From Planctomycetota bacterium (GTDB taxonomy: Bacteria; Planctomycetota; UBA8742; UBA2392): DNA of 64,000 nucleotides. Shown piece after piece: positions 59,697 to 64,000 of the stretch. Numbering within the stretch: the stretch's first letter is position 1; each line of letters begins with the position of its first letter. The stretch lies in assembly GCA_020425605.1 (NCBI GenBank), contig JAGQRH010000005.1, forward strand, positions 1 to 64,000, in the 5' to 3' direction. Made by a program: the position numbers and the translations under genes. The notes below the pieces were generated by a model that was not told the origin of the DNA, ran no database searches, and was given only the letters and a program-made list of their open reading frames with translations.

Positions 59697-60818
59697 ATGG
59701 CAAAGCGTGATTACTACGAAGTGCTTGGTGTCGCCAAGAACGCCGGCAAGGCCGAGATCAAGAAGGCCTACCACAAGCTGGCACTCAAGTATCACCCTGA
59801 CCGCAACCCCGGCGATGCCGAGGCTGAAGCCAGTTTCAAGGAAGCAGCGGAGGCGTTCGGCGTCCTGAACGACGACGCCAAGCGCCAGCAGTACGACCAG
59901 TTCGGGCACACAGACGGCAACTTCGGCGGCGCCGGATTCAACAACGTCGAAGACATCTTCTCGGCCTTCAGCGAGATCTTTGGCGGCAGCAGCGTGTTCG
60001 GCGATTTCTTTGGCGGCAGCGCGCGCACGCGCTCGGGCGGACGGCGTGGGGCCAGCCTGCGCTGCGCCATCGAGCTCGAATTCGGCGATCCGATTGAGCC
60101 GGTTGAGAAGACAATCAGCCTGCGCCGCGCCGAAAGTTGCGAAGAGTGCAGCGGCAGCGGCGCAAAGGCGGGGACAAAGCCTACCCAGTGCACACAGTGC
60201 CAGGGCGCGGGTGTTGTCATGACCAGCGCCGGCTTCTTCAGCATGCGGAGTACCTGTCCGCGCTGCCACGGGCGTGGCGAAGTGATCAGCGAGCCCTGCC
60301 CGGCATGCAGCGGCAGCGGTCGAAAGATGAATGAGCGCGAGATCACGATCAAGATCCCAGCAGGTATCGAAGACGGCATGACCATGCGCGTCGCAGGTGA
60401 AGGTGAAGCCGGCGAACAAGGCGGGCCCTCCGGAGACTTGTTGTGTGACGTGCACATACGCCCGCACCCCCTGTTCAAGCGGGCAGGAGCGGACGTGTAT
60501 CTGGAGCTGCCGGTAGGCTTCGCGCAGGCAGCGCTGGGTGCCAAGCTGGAAGTGCCGACACTACGAGGGCGCAAGGAGCTGAAGGTGGCCGGCGGCAGCC
60601 AGGGCGGCCACGTAATGCGCATGAAGGGCGAGGGCTTCCCACGGCTTGATGGCTACGGTCGCGGCGACCAGCTGGTTGAGATCGTGGTAGAAGTACCCAG
60701 CAAACTGACCAAAGACCAGGAGAGGCTGCTTCGGGAATTCGCGGAGACGGAAGAGCAGAACATCACGCCGGAGCGCAAGTCGTTCAAGGACAAGTTCAAG
60801 AAGTTGTTCAGCAAGTAG
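59697..60818 (+). CDS. dnaJ: Chaperone DnaJ (Hsp40, type I)
   Basis: 373 residues. J domain with KYHPDRNPG (HPD that stimulates DnaK), a short G/F region, four zinc-binding CxxCxGxG units (CEECSGSG, CTQCQGAG, CPRCHGRG, CPACSGSG), and the C-terminal peptide-binding and dimer domains. Full family layout. It works with DnaK and GrpE; dnaK is not in the window. Followed by grpE. Confidence 0.98.
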   Translation: MAKRDYYEVLGVAKNAGKAEIKKAYHKLALKYHPDRNPGDAEAEASFKEAAEAFGVLNDDAKRQQYDQFGHTDGNFGGAGFNNVEDIFSAFSEIFGGSSVFGDFFGGSARTRSGGRRGASLRCAIELEFGDPIEPVEKTISLRRAESCEECSGSGAKAGTKPTQCTQCQGAGVVMTSAGFFSMRSTCPRCHGRGEVISEPCPACSGSGRKMNEREITIKIPAGIEDGMTMRVAGEGEAGEQGGPSGDLLCDVHIRPHPLFKRAGADVYLELPVGFAQAALGAKLEVPTLRGRKELKVAGGSQGGHVMRMKGEGFPRLDGYGRGDQLVEIVVEVPSKLTKDQERLLREFAETEEQNITPERKSFKDKFKKLFSK

Positions 60819-60838
60819 GCGGCAGGCAGGAAGCAGAG

Positions 60839-61486
60839 ATGGCCAAGGACAAACACAACGAAGTCATTCCTGAAGGCGAGGCCCACGAGAGCCACGACGC
60901 CGGGGAAGCGCTTCACGATGCAGCAGCCATGCACGCGGCCGAAGAAGCCCTCCATGGCGAGCAGATCGCAGAGGACGAGAACCTGTCGCCCAAGCAGCGC
61001 GCGAAGCGGCTGCGCAAGCTGGACGATGAAGAGTTGCTGGCGCTTGCGGAGCAGGCGGCCAGGGCTGAGCACTGGTTAGAAGTCGCCAAGCGCTCGCAGG
61101 CCGAGATGGAAAACACCATTCGCCGCATCAAGCGTGAATCGCAGGATGATTTGAAGTTCGCGGCTGGCTCACTGGTTCGCGAGCTGCTGCCGGTGTTGGA
61201 CAACCTGTCACGCGCGCTGCAGGCCTCGGCCCAGAGCAAGGATTTCAAGTCGCTGTTCGAAGGCGTGGAGCTGACCAACAGGATGTTCACAGATGCGCTG
61301 GCGCGCCACGGCATCACGCCCATTGAGGCTGAAGGGCAAGTGTTTGACCCCGCCGTGCACGAAGCACTCATGACGGCCAACAACCCGGATCTGGATGACA
61401 ACGTGGTCGCCATGGAACTTGAACGCGGCTGGCGTCTGCACGATCGCGTGTTGCGTGCATCCAAAGTGCAGGTGAACAAGAAGTAG
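60839..61486 (+). CDS. grpE: Nucleotide exchange factor GrpE
   Basis: 215 residues. A charged N-terminal region (1-60) precedes the long dimer helix (WLEVAKRSQAEMENTIRRIKRE) and the C-terminal beta domain with GITPIEAEGQVFDPAVHEAL and LERGWRLHDRVLRASKVQV. It removes ADP from DnaK. The next gene starts 3 bases after the stop. Confidence 0.95.
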   Translation: MAKDKHNEVIPEGEAHESHDAGEALHDAAAMHAAEEALHGEQIAEDENLSPKQRAKRLRKLDDEELLALAEQAARAEHWLEVAKRSQAEMENTIRRIKRESQDDLKFAAGSLVRELLPVLDNLSRALQASAQSKDFKSLFEGVELTNRMFTDALARHGITPIEAEGQVFDPAVHEALMTANNPDLDDNVVAMELERGWRLHDRVLRASKVQVNKK

Positions 61487-61489
61487 CCG

Positions 61490-61816
61490 ATGCCAACCTA
61501 CGACTATAAATGTCCTGACTGTGGTCACGAGTTCGAAGAATTCCAGACCATGACGGCCGCGCCGATCCGCAAGTGCCCAAAGTGTGGGAAACGGCGGGTC
61601 AAGCGCCTCATCGGCACCGGGCTTCAGCCGATCTTCAAGGGCAGTGGATTCTACGAAACTGATTACGTCAAGAAATCCAGGCCTGCGGACAGCGAAGCAA
61701 AGCCGGAGTCAAAGCCCGACAGCAAGCCTGAGGCCAAGACAGACGCCAAGACAGAGTCGAAGGCGAGCGAGAGCACGCCGGCCAAAGCCGACAAGAAGCC
61801 GGCCAAGAAGAAGTAG
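61490..61816 (+). CDS. FmdB-family zinc-ribbon protein with Lys-rich tail
   Basis: 108 residues. The first 45 are the FmdB-type zinc ribbon: MPTYDYKCPDCGHEFEEFQTM, then CPKCGKRRVKRLIG, giving two CxxC pairs. From about residue 60 it becomes a repetitive tail of SKPE/AKTD type units ending in basic residues. FmdB proteins are thought to be regulatory. Coupled to grpE. Confidence 0.85.
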   Translation: MPTYDYKCPDCGHEFEEFQTMTAAPIRKCPKCGKRRVKRLIGTGLQPIFKGSGFYETDYVKKSRPADSEAKPESKPDSKPEAKTDAKTESKASESTPAKADKKPAKKK

Positions 61817-61862
61817 ATTAAGTCCTACTTGCCAGCCCGAGCGGCAACTGCATCCTAATGCC

Positions 61863-62108
61863 ATGGCCAAGGCTCTCAGCAAACGTTGTCCAGAGTGCGG
61901 TAAGCGCTTCCGCTACACCAGCGTAAAGGCGCACGCCTGGTTCCCGTTCTGCAGTGAGCGCTGCAAGACCATCGATCTGGGTAGTTGGCTCAGCAACGAG
62001 TACGCGATCGTCGAGGATCTCTCCCGTGGCCATGACCTCAAGGACAAGCTCGACCTGAATGACCCTGATGTGAAGGCTGCACTTGATGAGCTCGAAGGCG
62101 AGGGCTAG
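61863..62108 (+). CDS. yacG: DNA gyrase inhibitor YacG-like zinc protein
   Basis: 81 residues from the ATG at 61863. RCPECGKRF and WFPFCSERCKTIDLGSWL give the CxxC and CxxxC of the YacG zinc fold, with the LGxW motif. E. coli YacG binds the GyrB tail and blocks gyrase. The acidic C-terminal extension is somewhat longer than usual. The stop shares CTAG with convergent truD. Confidence 0.93.
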   Translation: MAKALSKRCPECGKRFRYTSVKAHAWFPFCSERCKTIDLGSWLSNEYAIVEDLSRGHDLKDKLDLNDPDVKAALDELEGEG

Positions 62109-63271
62109 TCCGGCCTGAGCCCGAGTCGTCGAGTCACCATCGTGCCGAACATGCCGCGGCCCAGCTCAAAACGCACAGTTACGGCGCGCCCCTCGGGGTT
62201 CAATTCATCTGGAACCGGCTCGCTCAACTCGAACTTGCCCGGCCACATCAAGGCCGTTCGCGTTGAGGCCTTGAAGCCGGTGCGGTCAAGCCCCGGCACG
62301 GACAACTGCTCTTGTGTGATTCCTTCCGTTTCCAGAACGGCAGCGACGAAGGGTGCGGCCTCTGGGAAGTCCTCCAGATTCGTGCCGGGGCCCAGCAAGG
62401 GCAATTGCATCTCACGCCATTGCGCCAGCGTGGCCTGCGGCAGTTCGCGGTAGAAGGCCAGTTCACCCGCCTTGTACTTGACGTGCTGAACGCGGCCGAC
62501 AGCCTCGATCATTCTCCTCAACGTTTCGTTGAACAGCCAGCTCTGGTATGCCGCCACGAACAGGTTCCGCAACGACGGAGTGATGCGATCAAAGCAGCCG
62601 GCCCAGTCGCCCGGGTTGTGCTTGAGGTAGTCGACCAGTGCGCGCTCAGGGCCGGCTGTCATGCCTTTGTGCAGCGTTTCCCAATCGCCCCAATGCTCGT
62701 CGCCGAGTCGTCGGTTTGCTTTGTCGCGCATACTTTGCTTGCGGTGGGGGGCCGCCAGGTGCAGGCGCAGCGCCTGCTCGAAATCGCCAAGCACCAGCGC
62801 ACGCCCAATAAATCCACGCCCGTGCGCGATACCGCCGAATCGCTGGTTGTCGTAGTAGTTCGGCAAGCCGAATCGCCTTATCTCATCGGCGTTGCCAGGC
62901 AGCACGGCCAACTCGTCTTCGTTCAGGTTTCGCATCGTGATTTCGAAGCGATTGCCAATGATGGAGCCGGCTGTCAGCCTCGACCCGGTCTTGCCGACCA
63001 GGCGGATCGAAAGGCGCTCATCTTCCAGTTTGCCGGGCAGGGCGCGAGGTGAACTGAACAGCTGGCGTGTAAGCCCGTGCTTGTCCTTGAGGCCGGCAGC
63101 GGACAAGTCCCGAGCGTGCATGCCGGCCTGCCTGGCGATCAAGCGCAGGGCCTCCAGTGTCGCGAGCGATCGCTTGGACAGCTCATATACATAGAAGCGA
63201 CCGTCCGTGTCGGGCGCGAAATTGCTGATTTCCTCTACGATGAAATCTTCCGGAAGACTCTTCAGCTTCAT
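62105..63271 (-). CDS. truD: tRNA pseudouridine synthase D
   Basis: 388 residues. The catalytic Asp is in AAGLKDKHGLTRQ (motif GxKD). The start EDFIVEEI and the C-terminal block LAAPHRKQSMRDKANRRLG and PGDWAGCFDRI agree with TruD, which makes pseudouridine at position 13 of tRNA Glu. Its stop overlaps yacG's by four bases. Confidence 0.95.
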   Translation of the reverse strand: MKLKSLPEDFIVEEISNFAPDTDGRFYVYELSKRSLATLEALRLIARQAGMHARDLSAAGLKDKHGLTRQLFSSPRALPGKLEDERLSIRLVGKTGSRLTAGSIIGNRFEITMRNLNEDELAVLPGNADEIRRFGLPNYYDNQRFGGIAHGRGFIGRALVLGDFEQALRLHLAAPHRKQSMRDKANRRLGDEHWGDWETLHKGMTAGPERALVDYLKHNPGDWAGCFDRITPSLRNLFVAAYQSWLFNETLRRMIEAVGRVQHVKYKAGELAFYRELPQATLAQWREMQLPLLGPGTNLEDFPEAAPFVAAVLETEGITQEQLSVPGLDRTGFKASTRTALMWPGKFELSEPVPDELNPEGRAVTVRFELGRGMFGTMVTRRLGLRPD

Positions 63272-63304
63272 GGCCGAAGTATAGGCACGTCCCGTGTGTT
63301 TGGG

Positions 63305-64000
63305 CTAGGACGCCTTCTTGCGGGCATACTCGAACAGCTTCTCGACAATCGGGTCGCGCGTGCCCGGGACGTTGTCGTGCCACACCTGCAGCGCATCTCT
63401 GGCCTTGGTGAATTCGTTGCGGGTTAGCTGGATGACGCCGTAAAGCATCCAGGGCGTGCTGCTCAGCGGCCGGTCGTCGCATTCCTGCTTGAGGGCTGCC
63501 AGATGCCTCTCAAAGGCATCCAGGTCATCGTAGCCGGCATCGAGCAGCAGTGAGAGCTCGCGTGCCTGTCTGCCGGCCATGTCCTGCTCCGTGAAAAGCA
63601 GCTTGAGCTGTTGTGCGGCATTGTCGTAGTCACCAAGCGCGAAGTAGCAGCGCATGAGTCCGAGCGTCAGGTACGGCAGCGAGGAGTCGGCCTCCATCGC
63701 TTGAAGATAGGCGCCTTTGGCTTCTTCATACTTGCCCGTCCGGAATGCGCTGTCTGCTTTCGCCAGTTGGGCCTTCGGCGTCGGGTCGTCAGGCACGCCA
63801 TCCGGCGTCTTGTCGTTGATGTAGTCATCAAGCTCCAGCAGGCGATCAAGCGCGATCACGGTTGCATTCGTCGGCGATTCAATGCGGGCAACAACCAACT
63901 CGGTCCGCGCGCTGTTGTAGCGCCCTCGGGAAATCTCAACGACGCAGTTCAAAAGGCGGGGCAGGCCGACGTTGGGGTCTGCATCCCGCACGACCAGGAT
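63305..64000 (-). CDS. TPR-repeat protein (N-terminus beyond the window)
   Basis: 231 visible residues, open at the right edge, so the true start is outside; the GTG at 63991 is not necessarily used. TPR-like pairs are seen, for example ADSAFRTGKYEEAKGAYLQAMEADSSL and LTLGLMRCYFALGDYDNAAQQLKLLF. No catalytic domain is visible. It ends 33 bases from truD's start, on the same strand. Confidence 0.8.
   Translation of the reverse strand: MLVVRDADPNVGLPRLLNCVVEISRGRYNSARTELVVARIESPTNATVIALDRLLELDDYINDKTPDGVPDDPTPKAQLAKADSAFRTGKYEEAKGAYLQAMEADSSLPYLTLGLMRCYFALGDYDNAAQQLKLLFTEQDMAGRQARELSLLLDAGYDDLDAFERHLAALKQECDDRPLSSTPWMLYGVIQLTRNEFTKARDALQVWHDNVPGTRDPIVEKLFEYARKKAS

Noticed and set aside
1..64000. 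tRNA, rRNA or tmRNA genes, and phage or plasmid functions
   Set aside because: I scanned the intergenic gaps and saw no cloverleaf-like or rRNA-like sequence, integrase or replication gene. This is a visual scan; tRNAscan and Infernal would be decisive.

Overview
The window is about 64 kb of GC-rich bacterial chromosome, densely coded on both strands. Genes often overlap by 1-4 bases (ATGA, TGATG) and intergenic gaps are short. The gene content is that of a Gram-negative (diderm) heterotroph. Supporting this are several lipoproteins and secreted TPR proteins, an STN/secretin-N-like protein, a protein with a type II secretion/pilus ATPase N-domain (MshEN), an NPCBM protein, a TIGR03790-type protein, DUF58/transglutaminase/BatA genes, and a groEL-groES-groEL locus. 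I infer a member of the Planctomycetota or a neighbouring PVC-type lineage. There is no rRNA gene or other taxonomic marker to prove it. I see no rRNA, tRNA, CRISPR array, prophage or plasmid functions.

Region by region. 1-8.6 kb: an aspartase/fumarase-family lyase cut by the window edge, EF-P with an unusual tip loop, an MFS transporter, a coiled-coil lipoprotein, a secreted TPR-cyclophilin fusion, and accB-accC for fatty acid synthesis. 8.6-19.5 kb: a radical SAM protein, an overlapping moaD / formate-nitrite channel / gamma-carbonic anhydrase operon, two tandem paralogous secreted proteins facing a TIGR03790 gene that overlaps riboflavin synthase, and an FdhD homologue without the usual cysteine motif. 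19.5-27.2 kb: an aminotransferase, a propeller-like protein, and a DUF58-TgpA transglutaminase pair whose end overlaps a BatA-like vWA gene.

27.3-36.1 kb is the most unusual part. A STAS protein with a proline-rich RPPTGQ repeat linker, a zinc ribbon and a degenerate RsbW-like domain is divergently transcribed from a protein that has the same PTGQ motif at its N-terminus and an MshEN domain near its C-terminus. Next come a signal peptidase I with a very long disordered cytosolic extension, a histidine-degradation pair (ftcD, fchA), and a BioF-like alpha-oxoamine synthase with a 220-residue disordered tail.

36-45 kb: a thioredoxin-fold protein with SxxC, a DUF2225 protein, a Lon-N-domain protein, and a complete branched-chain amino acid type ABC importer (two tandem binding proteins, two permeases, two ATPases). 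45-55 kb: small envelope proteins, a Nudix hydrolase, a RAYT-type Y1 transposase coupled to an orphan KorA-like gene, a transglutaminase-TPR lipoprotein, a 1,066-residue membrane-anchored protein with CnaB-like repeats, and an NPCBM protein. 55.5-62 kb: a chaperone cluster (groEL, groES, groEL2, DUF4177-like, dnaJ, grpE) followed by FmdB-like and YacG zinc proteins. A pair of inverted REP-like hairpins with GTGG heads lies between groES and groEL2, and the RAYT gene 9 kb away is a candidate mobiliser. The window ends with truD and a partial TPR gene.
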